Assembly: GCF_014297465.1 (NCBI RefSeq)
Contig: NZ_JACORT010000012.1
Location: forward strand, 124,001-188,000
Direction of reading: 5' to 3'
DNA length: 64,000 nt
From: Ramlibacter cellulosilyticus
GTDB taxonomy: Bacteria > Pseudomonadota > Gammaproteobacteria > Burkholderiales > Burkholderiaceae_C
The notes beneath the pieces are model-generated. The model was not told where the DNA came from. It did no database searches and was given only the letters and a program-made list of their open reading frames with translations. Positions 54,736-62,975 of this stretch are shown here, in pieces (the stretch's first letter is position 1; each line of letters starts with the position of its first letter). The position numbers and the translations under genes are program-made.

Positions 54736-55776
54736 CTATATTGTAGCGCGGGCCGCCGCGAACCGCACCAGCTCGGTGGCGAGCTCGGGCAGGGCGTCCA
54801 CCTCGGCGAGGGCGCGCACCGCGGTGTCGTTCCACGCCGCGAGGTCGATCGGCGGCAACGGGCCCGCGGCGACCCCGTTCCACGCCAGGAAAAAGTCACG
54901 CTGGTCCGCAGGCGGCTGCAGCCAGGCGAGGAAGGCTTCCAGCTTGGCGTGGTGGGCGAGGTCGTCCTGGGGATAGACCTGCCACAGGAGCGGGACCCCG
55001 GCGAGCAGTCCGCGCACCACCGAGTCCTCTCCGCGGACGAAATTCAGGTCGCAGGACCACAGCAGTTCGTCGTAGGCCCGTTGGGCGAGCAGGGGCAGCC
55101 AGTGCAGGCGCAGGTTGCCGGTGTCCCGTGCGCCAGCGGCCCGGACGGCAGCGGCCGCGCGTCCGGAGGTGACCAGCAGGTGCGCCGACGCTTCGCCGGC
55201 AGCCAGTTGTGCCAGCAGCTGCGGCAGTGCCGCGGGTTCGTAGCAGAACAGGCTCACCACGCGCTCTCCGGGCGCGATGCCGAATCGACGCCGCCAGGCA
55301 GCGCGGTCGAACCCCGCGCGACGCGCAGCCAGGTCCCGCTCACGCAGCAGCCCGCCCGTACGCGTGCTGAAGCCCGGATAGAAGAAGTGCTTGGTGAGTC
55401 CCGCCCCCGGCCCCGACATCACCGGCGAGGGCAGGCCGTGGCTGCGCTCGACGTACCCCTCGGCCGAGAGGTATTCGAGGTTGATCCACGCGGGAGGCCG
55501 CGCGCCCGCCGCCATGCGCGCGACAAAGGCCGGGGGCGGATCGCAGCCGAAAGCCTCCACCGCCACGTCGCCGGGCTCCTCGTGCGGCAGCGGGTCGCGC
55601 CAGGGCAGCACCTCCACGCCGGGCGCGCGCTGCGGGGCCATCCACGCGAGCATGGAGCTGTCGTCCATCCAGAGGCGGACCGTTTCCCCGCGCGCGGCGA
55701 GCTCCGCCGCCACGCGCCAGCACACGCCCGCGTCGCCGTGGTTGTCGATGACCCGACAGAAAAGGTCCCAGCGCAT
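54736..55776 (-). CDS. earP: EF-P arginine-32 rhamnosyltransferase EarP
   Basis: A 346-residue GT-B glycosyltransferase that adds rhamnose from dTDP-L-rhamnose to Arg32 of EF-P. The N-terminal FCRVIDNHGDAGVCWR (6-21) contains D11 and D15, matching the catalytic aspartates of Pseudomonas EarP. The C-terminal donor-site motif NFVRGEDSVVRG (245-256) has E250 and D251. The gene is upstream of efp on the same strand, as in most EarP-bearing beta- and gammaproteobacteria. It is divergent from uvrC with 19 bases between the starts. Confidence 0.97.
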   Translation of the reverse strand: MRWDLFCRVIDNHGDAGVCWRVAAELAARGETVRLWMDDSSMLAWMAPQRAPGVEVLPWRDPLPHEEPGDVAVEAFGCDPPPAFVARMAAGARPPAWINLEYLSAEGYVERSHGLPSPVMSGPGAGLTKHFFYPGFSTRTGGLLRERDLAARRAGFDRAAWRRRFGIAPGERVVSLFCYEPAALPQLLAQLAAGEASAHLLVTSGRAAAAVRAAGARDTGNLRLHWLPLLAQRAYDELLWSCDLNFVRGEDSVVRGLLAGVPLLWQVYPQDDLAHHAKLEAFLAWLQPPADQRDFFLAWNGVAAGPLPPIDLAAWNDTAVRALAEVDALPELATELVRFAAARATI

Positions 55777-55795
55777 CGGCCCGGATAATAGGTGA

Positions 55796-57859
55796 ATGCA
55801 TTCCGAGGAACTGCTCGCGCAGGTGGCGGCGCTGCCCGGCCTGCCGGGCGTCTACCGCTACTACGACGCCGAGGGCACCGTGCTCTACGTGGGGAAGGCG
55901 CGCAACCTGAAGAAGCGCGTCTCCAGCTACTTCACGAAGAACCACGGCGGCACGCGCATCGGCCACATGGTCGGAAAGATCACGAAGCTCGAGACCACCG
56001 TCGTGCGCTCGGAAGCCGAGGCGCTGCTGCTCGAGAACAACCTGATCAAGACGCTGGCGCCGCGCTACAACATCCTGTTCCGCGACGACAAGAGCTATCC
56101 CTACCTGAAGATCACCGGCTCGCCCGAGCGGCTGCCCGTGACGAAGGAGGGCGCGCTGGCGATGCCTTCCGCCTTTCCGCGGGTCGCGTACTACCGCGGT
56201 TCCGTCGACCGCAAGCACCGCTACTTCGGGCCGTACCCCAGCGCCTGGGCGGTGAAGGAGTCCATCCAGCTGCTGCAGAAGGTGTTCCGCCTGCGCACCT
56301 GCGAGGACACGGTGTTCGCCAACCGCACGCGGCCCTGCCTGCTGTACCAGATCAAGCGCTGCACCGGCCCTTGCGTCAACCTGATCACGCCGCAGGCCTA
56401 CCAGCAGGACGTGCTGAACGCCGAAGCCTTCCTGCGCGGCGACGCGCAGAGCGTGCTGAATGCGCTCGAGGCGCGCATGCTGGAGCACGCCGGGAAGCTG
56501 GAGTTCGAGCAGGCCGCGGAACTGCGCAACCAGATGGGCGCCCTGTCCAAGGTGCTGCACCAGCAGTCGGTGGAGACGGCGTCGGACAAGGACGTGGACA
56601 TCCTGGCCGTGCGGGTGCAGGGCGGCAAGGCATGCGTGAACCTGGCGATGATCCGCGGCGGCCGCCACCTGGGCGACCGCGCCTACTTTCCCAGCCACCT
56701 CGAGGACGCGTCGGTCGTCCAGGAGTTCGACGACGCCGAGGACGCCGTGCGGGCGCAACCGATCGAGGAGCAGGTGCTGGAAGCCTTCATCGCGCAGCAC
56801 TACATCGGCGTGCCGCTGCCGTCGGCGCTGATCACGAGCCATCCCGTGCAGCCCGAACTCGTCGAGGCGCTGTCCTCGCAGGCGGGCAGCCGCATCGGCG
56901 CCGTGCACAACCCCCGTGGCCAGCGCCGCCTGTGGCTGGAGATGGCGGAGAAGAACGCGGAACTGCAGCTCGCGCGCCTGCTGGCGGAAGAGGGCTCGCA
57001 GCAGGCCCGCACGCGCGCGCTGGTGGATGCGCTGGACCTGGCGCCGGACCACCTGGACACTTTCCGCGTGGAGTGCTTCGACATCTCGCATACGGCGGGC
57101 GAGGCGACGCAGGCGTCCTGCGTGGTCTTCCACCACCACCAGATGCAGAACCGCGAGTACCGGCGCTACAACATCGAGGGCATCACGCCCGGCGACGACT
57201 ATGCGGCCATGCGCCAGGTGCTGACGCGCCGCTACGCGCGGCTGGCGCAGGCGGGGCGGGACACGCCGGACGCGACGCCGTCGGAGGAGCAGGAAGCCGC
57301 GGAGGTCGCCGCAGTGGAGATCGCCGAAGCGCCCGTGGTGGCCGAAGCGCCCGCGCAGGAGGAAGCGGCACCGAAGCGTGTGAAGGTCGGCGGGGGCGGC
57401 AGCGCCCAGCGCCTGCCGGACCTCGTGCTGGTCGACGGCGGCCGGGGCCAGGTGAGCATGGCCCGCGAGGTGTTCGCGGAGCTGGGGCTGGACCTGTCCG
57501 TGATCGTCGGGGTGGAAAAGGGCGAGGGCCGCAAGGTGGGCCTGGAGGAGCTCGTGTTCGCCGACGGCCGCGAGAAGGTCTACCTGGGGCGCGAATCCGC
57601 GGCCCTGATGCTGATCGCCCAGATCCGCGACGAGGCGCACCGCTTCGCCATCACCGGCATGCGCGCGCGCCGCGCCCGGGTGCGGGTGGGCGGCAGCCAG
57701 CTGGAGGAGATCCCCGGCGTGGGCGCCAAGAAAAGGGCGCGGCTGCTGCAGCGTTTCGGGGGCGTGCGCGGCGTGGCGGCGGCCAGCGTGGAGGACATCG
57801 CCACGGTGGAAGGCATCTCCCGCGAACTGGCGGAAGAAATCTATCGCGCATTGCATTGA
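55796..57859 (+). CDS. uvrC: Excinuclease ABC subunit C
   Basis: A 687-residue nucleotide excision repair nuclease that cuts both sides of a lesion with UvrAB. It has the GIY-YIG domain (LPGVYRYYD...GTVLYVGKA, 16-34), the Cys-rich region ([13 protein letters not shown]), the UVR UvrB-binding motif (near 225-255), the RNase H-like domain with [19 protein letters not shown] and [11 protein letters not shown], and the C-terminal (HhH)2 pair from [14 protein letters not shown]. An acidic, Ala/Glu-rich insert lies at about 489-535, between the conserved RRYARL and [10 protein letters not shown], that is absent from shorter UvrCs. Confidence 0.98.
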   Translation: MHSEELLAQVAALPGLPGVYRYYDAEGTVLYVGKARNLKKRVSSYFTKNHGGTRIGHMVGKITKLETTVVRSEAEALLLENNLIKTLAPRYNILFRDDKSYPYLKITGSPERLPVTKEGALAMPSAFPRVAYYRGSVDRKHRYFGPYPSAWAVKESIQLLQKVFRLRTCEDTVFANRTRPCLLYQIKRCTGPCVNLITPQAYQQDVLNAEAFLRGDAQSVLNALEARMLEHAGKLEFEQAAELRNQMGALSKVLHQQSVETASDKDVDILAVRVQGGKACVNLAMIRGGRHLGDRAYFPSHLEDASVVQEFDDAEDAVRAQPIEEQVLEAFIAQHYIGVPLPSALITSHPVQPELVEALSSQAGSRIGAVHNPRGQRRLWLEMAEKNAELQLARLLAEEGSQQARTRALVDALDLAPDHLDTFRVECFDISHTAGEATQASCVVFHHHQMQNREYRRYNIEGITPGDDYAAMRQVLTRRYARLAQAGRDTPDATPSEEQEAAEVAAVEIAEAPVVAEAPAQEEAAPKRVKVGGGGSAQRLPDLVLVDGGRGQVSMAREVFAELGLDLSVIVGVEKGEGRKVGLEELVFADGREKVYLGRESAALMLIAQIRDEAHRFAITGMRARRARVRVGGSQLEEIPGVGAKKRARLLQRFGGVRGVAAASVEDIATVEGISRELAEEIYRALH

Positions 57860-57895
57860 AGGGCGGGTGCGCCGCGTCATGCACAATCGGGGTCC

Positions 57896-58465
57896 ATGTT
57901 CTTCACGGTCCCGACGCTCCTGACCTGGACGCGCATCGTCGCCATCCCGCTGCTGGTGGGGGTGTTCTACATCGGGCTGCGGCCGGAGGTGCAGAACCTC
58001 GTGGCCACCGTGATGTTCATCGTCTTCGCCGCCACCGACTGGCTGGACGGCTACCTGGCCCGCAAGCTGAACCAGACGTCCTCTTTCGGCGCCTTCCTGG
58101 ATCCGGTCGCGGACAAGTTCCTGGTCTGCGCCTCGCTGCTGGTGCTGGTGCACCTGAAGCGCGCGGACGTCTTCGTGGCCCTGATCATCATCGGCCGCGA
58201 GATCGCCATCTCCGCGCTGCGCGAATGGATGGCGCAGATCGGCGCGTCCAAGAGCGTGGCCGTGCACATGCTGGGCAAGCTGAAGACCACGGTGCAGATG
58301 ATCGCGATCCCCTTCCTGCTGTACGACGGCCACCTGTTCGGGGCCATCGACACGGCGCTGTGGGGCACCTGGCTGATCTGGATCGCCGCCATCCTGACCG
58401 TGTGGTCGATGATCTACTACCTGCGCAAGGCGCTGCCGGAAATCCGCCGGCGCGTGAACCGCTGA
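57896..58465 (+). CDS. pgsA: CDP-diacylglycerol-glycerol-3-phosphate 3-phosphatidyltransferase
   Basis: A 189-residue inner-membrane enzyme that makes phosphatidylglycerol phosphate, the committed step to phosphatidylglycerol and cardiolipin. The CDP-alcohol phosphotransferase signature D-x2-D-G-x2-A-R-x8-G-x3-D-x3-D is complete, from DWLDG near residue 50 to FLDPVAD. About five membrane spans are predicted. It follows uvrC by 36 bases, the same order as in many proteobacteria, and probably shares its transcript. Confidence 0.97.
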   Translation: MFFTVPTLLTWTRIVAIPLLVGVFYIGLRPEVQNLVATVMFIVFAATDWLDGYLARKLNQTSSFGAFLDPVADKFLVCASLLVLVHLKRADVFVALIIIGREIAISALREWMAQIGASKSVAVHMLGKLKTTVQMIAIPFLLYDGHLFGAIDTALWGTWLIWIAAILTVWSMIYYLRKALPEIRRRVNR

Positions 58466-58472
58466 CGAACAC

Positions 58473-59387
58473 ATGACGGCTGCCGTGGGCGAGCGGGCCG
58501 ATCCGCTGGTGCGGGCGATGCCCGCGGTGTTCGTCCTCATCTGGAGCACCGGCTTCATCGTCGCGCGCTACGGGATGCCGCATGCGCCGCCCATGAAGTT
58601 CCTGGCCTGGCGCTATGCGCTGTCCGTGGCGGCCTTCCTGGCGTGGGCGCTGCTGGCGCGCGCCGCCTGGCCGCGCGACCGCCGCCAGCTGATGCACCTC
58701 GCCGTCACCGGCATCCTGATGCACGCCGGCTACCTGGGCGGCGTCTGGGCCGCGGTGAAGGCCGGCATGGGCGCGGGGCTCGCGGCGCTGCTGGTCGGCC
58801 TGCAACCGGTGCTGACGGCCATCTGGATCTCCACGCAGGGCGGGCGCGTCGGCGCGCGCCAATGGCTGGGCCTGGGGCTGGGGCTCGCCGGCCTGCTGCT
58901 GGTGGTGTGGCAGAAGCTGGGCCTGGGCGAAGTCGGTCCGCTCAACCTCGCCTTCGCGACCATCGCGCTGTTCGCCATCACCGCCGGGACGCTGTACCAG
59001 AAGCGCTTCGTCGCGCCCTGCGACGTCCGCACGGCCAACCTCGTGCAGCTGGCCGCGGCCTTCGCCGTGACGCTGCCGCTCGCGCTGCTGGAACGGGAAG
59101 GCATGCGCTGGTCGCTCGCCGACGGCAGCCTCAACCCCCAGTTGTTCGGCGCGCTCGCGTGGTCCGTGCTGGGCCTGACGCTGGGCGGCAGCTCGCTGCT
59201 GTACCTGCTGATCCAGCGTGGCGCGGCCACGAGCGTGACCAGCCTCATGTACCTCGTGCCGCCGACGACGGCGCTCATGGCGTGGGTGCTGTTCGGGGAA
59301 CCGATCACGATGCTGATCGTGGCCGGGATGGCGCTCACCGCCGTGGGCGTGAGCCTGGTCGTGCGGCCTTCCAGGGCTCGGCCCTGA
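58473..59387 (+). CDS. DMT-superfamily (EamA) transporter
   Basis: A 304-residue inner-membrane exporter with ten membrane spans in two EamA repeats. FVLIWSTGFIVARYG (20-34) and the C-terminal TSLMYLVPPTTALMAWVLFGE are typical. The substrate is unknown. It starts 7 bases after pgsA. Its 3' end overlaps the convergent LysR gene by 53 bases, an unusually long overlap. Confidence 0.9.
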   Translation: MTAAVGERADPLVRAMPAVFVLIWSTGFIVARYGMPHAPPMKFLAWRYALSVAAFLAWALLARAAWPRDRRQLMHLAVTGILMHAGYLGGVWAAVKAGMGAGLAALLVGLQPVLTAIWISTQGGRVGARQWLGLGLGLAGLLLVVWQKLGLGEVGPLNLAFATIALFAITAGTLYQKRFVAPCDVRTANLVQLAAAFAVTLPLALLEREGMRWSLADGSLNPQLFGALAWSVLGLTLGGSSLLYLLIQRGAATSVTSLMYLVPPTTALMAWVLFGEPITMLIVAGMALTAVGVSLVVRPSRARP

Positions 59388-60285
59388 ACTTCTCGGCGAG
59401 GAAGTCCACCAGCAGCCGGATGCGCTTGGGCGTGGTCGCCGTCTGCGGCGCCAGCCAGTGGATGTCCGCGTCGGCCATCGCGTAGGCCGGCAGCACCCGC
59501 ACCAGCTCGCCGCTGGCGAGCGCCCCGGCGATGTCCCACAGGCTGCGCAGCATGATGCCGCGACCGGCCACGCACCAGTCACGCACCAGTTCACCGGAGT
59601 TGCTGGAAAGCGGGCCGCCCACGCGCACGCGCGCCTCGGTGCGGTCGCGTTCCCGCTGCAGGCGCCAGACGTCGAAGCGTTCGTTCTCGCGCACGACGAG
59701 GCAGTCGTGGGCAGCGAGATCCTCCAGTGTCGCCGGCGTGCCGCGCTCGCGCAGGTAGGAAGGGGCGGCGACCAGCACGCGCTGGTTGCGCGCGAGCCTG
59801 CGCCCCGTCCATTCGCTGGCGCGCTGGCCGCGCACCGCCCAGAGCCAGACGGCCCCGTCGAAACCTTCGACGGCGAGGTCGGGCAGTTGCTCGGTGAGCT
59901 GCAATTGCACCTCCAGCTGCGGATGGCGCTGCTGGAACTCCGCGATGGCAGGGCCCACCCACACGCGGCCGAAGCCGAAGGTCGCGGCGAGGCGGATGCG
60001 GCCCACGGGTTCGCGGTGCCGCTCCTGCAGCTCGGCTTCCATGGCCTGGAAGCCGGCGAGCAGCTCGCGCGCGCGCTCGCAGAGCGCTTCGCCCTCCGGC
60101 GTGGGCACGACCTTGCGCGTGGTGCGCTGGAAGAGCTTGACCCCCAGCCGGCCTTCCAGCGCGGCGAGGCGCTTGGTGACCACCGACGGCACGACGTCCG
60201 CGGCCGCCGCGGCGCCCGCGAGGCTGCCGTGCTCGCGGATGGCGAGCAGCAGCTCGAGGTCGGGGCGGTCGAGGTTTGGCTTCAT
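59335..60285 (-). CDS. LysR-family regulator (DmlR-like)
   Basis: A 316-residue LysR-type regulator. The N-terminal DNA-binding domain (residues 1-65: LAIREHGSLAGAAAAADVVP, then VTKRLAALEGRLGVKLF) and the start of the co-inducer domain (GRIRLAATFGFGRVWVGPAI) resemble DmlR, the activator of D-malate use in E. coli. It is divergent from a dehalogenase-like gene across 75 bases, which in turn overlaps a D-malate/tartrate dehydrogenase gene. It likely activates that pair in response to a hydroxy- or halo-acid. The 3' end overlaps the EamA gene. Confidence 0.92.
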   Translation of the reverse strand: MKPNLDRPDLELLLAIREHGSLAGAAAAADVVPSVVTKRLAALEGRLGVKLFQRTTRKVVPTPEGEALCERARELLAGFQAMEAELQERHREPVGRIRLAATFGFGRVWVGPAIAEFQQRHPQLEVQLQLTEQLPDLAVEGFDGAVWLWAVRGQRASEWTGRRLARNQRVLVAAPSYLRERGTPATLEDLAAHDCLVVRENERFDVWRLQRERDRTEARVRVGGPLSSNSGELVRDWCVAGRGIMLRSLWDIAGALASGELVRVLPAYAMADADIHWLAPQTATTPKRIRLLVDFLAEKFRAEPWKAARPGSRPRR

Positions 60286-60360
60286 TGCTGCCGGATGGGA
60301 AAGAATGGCTTGCCGGATTATTGCTGGTGCCGGCCGCTGCGCGGTGCCAGAATCGCCGCC

Positions 60361-61245
60361 ATGCTGCAAGGCTTCGAACGGCTCACCCTCCAGCGCGACG
60401 GCGTCGCGCTGAACGTCCGCCGTGCGGGGCAGGGTGCGCCCTTGCTGCTGCTGCACGGCCACCCGCAGACGCACGCGATGTGGCACCGCGTCGCGCCGGC
60501 GTTGGCCGAGCACTTCGCGCTCGTGCTGCCGGACCTGCGCGGCTACGGCGACTCCGGGCGTCCGCCCGCCGGCGACGCGTCCACCGCGTACAGCAAGCGC
60601 GAGATGGCCCTGGACGCGATGCACGTGATGCGCGAACTCGGCCACGAAAGCTTCCAGGTGCTCGCGCACGACCGCGGCGCGCGCGTGGCGCACCGCCTCG
60701 CGCTGGACCATCCGCGGGCCGTCGAACGCCTGCTGCTGCTGGACATCGCGCCGACGCTCGCCATGTACCGCAACACCAGCGAAGCCTTTGCCCGCGCCTA
60801 CTGGCACTGGTTCTTCCTGATCCAGCCGGGGCCGCTGCCCGAGGCGCTGATCGCGTCCGACCCCGTGCGCTACGTGCGCAGCGTGATGGGCGCGCGCCAT
60901 GCCGGTCTCGCCGCCTTCGCGCCGCAGGCGCTGGCCGAATACGAGCGCTGCGCCGCCCTCCCGGGCACGGCGGCATCCGTCGTCGCCGACTACCGCGCGA
61001 GCGCCGGCATCGACCTCGCGCACGACCAGGCCGATGCCGACGCCGGTCGCCGGCTCGCGCAGCCGCTGCGCGTGCTGTGGGGCGAGCACGGCGCGGTGGG
61101 CCGCTGCTTCGACGTGCCGGCGCTGTGGCGCGCAGCCGCCGACGATTTCACCGGCCGCAGCGTCCCCTGCGGCCACTACATCGCGGAAGAGGCCCCCGCC
61201 CTTCTGCTGGACGAATCCCTCGCCTTTTTCAGGAGCACCAAGTGA
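60361..61245 (+). CDS. Alpha/beta hydrolase, fluoroacetate (haloacetate) dehalogenase-like
   Basis: A 294-residue alpha/beta hydrolase. Residues of the Rhodopseudomonas fluoroacetate dehalogenase align one for one: nucleophile D104 with R105 and R108 (LAHDRGARVAHR), D128 (LLLLDIAPT), the halide-binding H149, W150 and Y211 (AYWHWFFL, DYRASAGID), and the catalytic H272 (CGHYIAEEAP). The offset to that enzyme is 6 then 8 residues. It would convert a haloacetate into glycolate. It lies between a divergent DmlR-like regulator and a dehydrogenase gene with which it shares a GTGA overlap. An epoxide hydrolase is the main alternative, but an epoxide hydrolase would not need this halide pocket. Confidence 0.88.
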   Translation: MLQGFERLTLQRDGVALNVRRAGQGAPLLLLHGHPQTHAMWHRVAPALAEHFALVLPDLRGYGDSGRPPAGDASTAYSKREMALDAMHVMRELGHESFQVLAHDRGARVAHRLALDHPRAVERLLLLDIAPTLAMYRNTSEAFARAYWHWFFLIQPGPLPEALIASDPVRYVRSVMGARHAGLAAFAPQALAEYERCAALPGTAASVVADYRASAGIDLAHDQADADAGRRLAQPLRVLWGEHGAVGRCFDVPALWRAAADDFTGRSVPCGHYIAEEAPALLLDESLAFFRSTK

Positions 61246-62327
61246 GCAAGAAGCGCATCGCCGTCATCCCCGGGGACGGCATCGGCAAGGAAGTCATGCC
61301 CGAGGGCCTGCGCGTCGTGGACGCCGCCGCCCGCAAGTTCGGCATCGACCTCGCCTTCGACCATTTCGATTTCGCCAGCTGGGACTTCTGCGAAAAGCAC
61401 GGCAAGTACATGCCGGACGACTGGAAGGACAAGGTGGGCAGCCATGACGCGCTGTTCTTCGGCGCCGTGGGCTGGCCGGAGAAGATCCCCGACCACGTGT
61501 CGCTGTGGCAGTCCCTGCTGCTGTTCCGCCGCGAGTTCGACCAGTACGTCAACCTGCGTCCCGCCCGCCTCATGCCCGGCATCATCGCCCCCGTCGTGCG
61601 CAAGGACGGCAGCCGCCGCGAACCGGGCGAGATCGACATGTACATCGTGCGCGAGAACACCGAGGGCGAGTACAGCAGCATCGGCGGCCGCATGTACCCC
61701 GGCACCGAGCGCGAGATCGTCATGCAGGAGACGGTGATGTCGCGCCACGGCGTGGACCGCGTGCTGAAGTTCGCCTTCGACCTCGCGCAGTCCCGTCCCA
61801 AGAAGCACCTGACCAGCGCCACCAAGTCCAACGGCATCGCGATCACCATGCCGTACTGGGACGAGCGCGTGGCGGAGATGGCGAAGCAGTATCCGGACGT
61901 CAGGACGGACAAGTTCCACATCGACATCCTGACGGCGCACTTCGTGCAGCGCCCCGACTTCTTCGACGTGGTGGTGGCGAGCAACCTGTTCGGCGACATC
62001 CTGTCCGACCTGGGTCCGGCCTGCACCGGCACCATCGGCATCGCGCCCTCCGCCAACCTGAACCCGGACCGCAAGTTCCCCTCGCTGTTCGAGCCCGTGC
62101 ACGGCTCCGCGCCGGACATCTACGGCAAGAACATCGCCAACCCGATCGGCCAGATCTGGTGCGGCGCGATGATGCTGGACTTCCTGGGGCACAAGGAAGC
62201 GCACGACGCGATCCTGAAGGCGATCGAGGCCGTGCTGGACCCGAAGTCGGGCGCCCCGCGCACCGGCGACATCGGCGGCAAGGCGAGCACCACCGACGTG
62301 GGCAAGGCGGTGGCCGCGGCGCTGTAA
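61242..62327 (+). CDS. Tartrate dehydrogenase / D-malate dehydrogenase (decarboxylating)
   Basis: A 361-residue NAD-dependent enzyme of the isocitrate/isopropylmalate dehydrogenase family. It has IAVIPGDGIGKEV (5-17), YVNLRPARL with substrate-binding arginines, MYIVRENTEGEYS, and HFVQRPDFFDVVVASNLFGDILSDL with metal aspartates. The sequence follows DmlA/TtuC (e.g. GKYMPDDW, SLFEPVHGSAPDI). It would decarboxylate D-malate or oxidise tartrate. It starts with GTG at 61242, overlapping the hydrolase stop by 4 bases. Confidence 0.92.
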   Translation: MSKKRIAVIPGDGIGKEVMPEGLRVVDAAARKFGIDLAFDHFDFASWDFCEKHGKYMPDDWKDKVGSHDALFFGAVGWPEKIPDHVSLWQSLLLFRREFDQYVNLRPARLMPGIIAPVVRKDGSRREPGEIDMYIVRENTEGEYSSIGGRMYPGTEREIVMQETVMSRHGVDRVLKFAFDLAQSRPKKHLTSATKSNGIAITMPYWDERVAEMAKQYPDVRTDKFHIDILTAHFVQRPDFFDVVVASNLFGDILSDLGPACTGTIGIAPSANLNPDRKFPSLFEPVHGSAPDIYGKNIANPIGQIWCGAMMLDFLGHKEAHDAILKAIEAVLDPKSGAPRTGDIGGKASTTDVGKAVAAAL

Positions 62328-62382
62328 GCCGTCAGCCTTCGTGCGGAATGGCGGCGGCGCTGTTGTATTGCCGCATGCCGTA

Positions 62383-62411
62383 TTGACACCCCTCGCGGCG
62401 CTGTTTCTAAT
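62383..62411 (+). promoter_or_regulatory. Strong sigma-70-type promoter for the HU gene
   Basis: -35 TTGACA (62383-62388, perfect), 17-base spacer, -10 TCTAAT (62406-62411, one mismatch). Transcription would start near 62418, giving a leader of about 130 bases before the HU ATG. The leader has no recognised regulatory RNA. Confidence 0.75.
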
Positions 62412-62548
62412 CGGCGCCAGTGGCTGCAAGGCCGCCCGCACTGTCTCCCCTTCCCGCCACGCCTGCCCCGCCGGGGCCGCGTCTCGGGAACGGGAGACAA
62501 ATTTTTGGACCGCAAGGGTCGACAAACATTCCTGCAAGAGGGGCACCC

Positions 62549-62821
62549 ATGAACAAGACCGAACTGATCGAGCACATCGCCAAACACGCCGACATCTCCA
62601 AGGCCGCGGCCACCCGCGCCCTGGAGTCCATGATCGGCGCGGTGAAGACCACCCTGAAGAAGGGCGGGTCGGTGTCGCTGGTCGGTTTCGGCACGTTCGC
62701 GGTGGGCAAGAGGGCCGCCCGCAGCGGCCGGAATCCCCGGACCGGCGCACAGATTAAAATCAAGGCCGCCAAGGTACCCAAGTTCCGTCCTGGCAAGGCG
62801 CTGAAGGATGCGCTGAACTGA
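62549..62821 (+). CDS. HU-family DNA-binding protein
   Basis: A 90-residue nucleoid protein that bends and compacts DNA. It has the helical dimerisation part ([20 protein letters not shown]) and the beta-arm with the RNPRTG tip ([12 protein letters not shown]). Length and lack of extension match HupB. A GAGGGG site precedes the ATG and a strong promoter lies upstream. It is followed by tRNA-Val and ppiD, a common gene order in Burkholderiales. Confidence 0.96.
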   Translation: MNKTELIEHIAKHADISKAAATRALESMIGAVKTTLKKGGSVSLVGFGTFAVGKRAARSGRNPRTGAQIKIKAAKVPKFRPGKALKDALN

Positions 62822-62837
62822 GACGGATCACCCGGTG

Positions 62838-62913
62838 GGGTGCTTAGCTCAGCTGGTAGAGCGGCGCCCTTACAAGGCGTAGGTCGGCGGTTCGATCCCG
62901 TCAGCACCCACCA
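62838..62913 (+). tRNA. tRNA-Val (anticodon TAC)
   Basis: A 76-base cloverleaf. The acceptor stem pairs GGGTGCT (62838-62844) with AGCACCC (62903-62909), followed by A and an encoded CCA. The D arm is GCTC-AGCTGGTAGA-GC. The anticodon arm GCGCC-CTTACAA-GGCGT gives anticodon TAC for valine codons. The T arm contains GTTCGATCC. It lies between the HU gene and ppiD and may be co-transcribed with HU. Confidence 0.97.
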
Positions 62914-62918
62914 CGATG

Positions 62919-62949
62919 AAAGGCGAACCGCGGTTCGCCTTTTTGTTTG
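62919..62949 (+). terminator. Rho-independent terminator after tRNA-Val
   Basis: AAGGCGAACC-GC-GGTTCGCCTT is a perfect palindrome (62920-62941) followed by a T-rich run (TTTTTGTTTGTT). It ends the HU/tRNA transcript about 27 bases before the ppiD start. Confidence 0.85.
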
Positions 62950-62975
62950 TTCCCGAGACCGAGAGTCCCGACACC

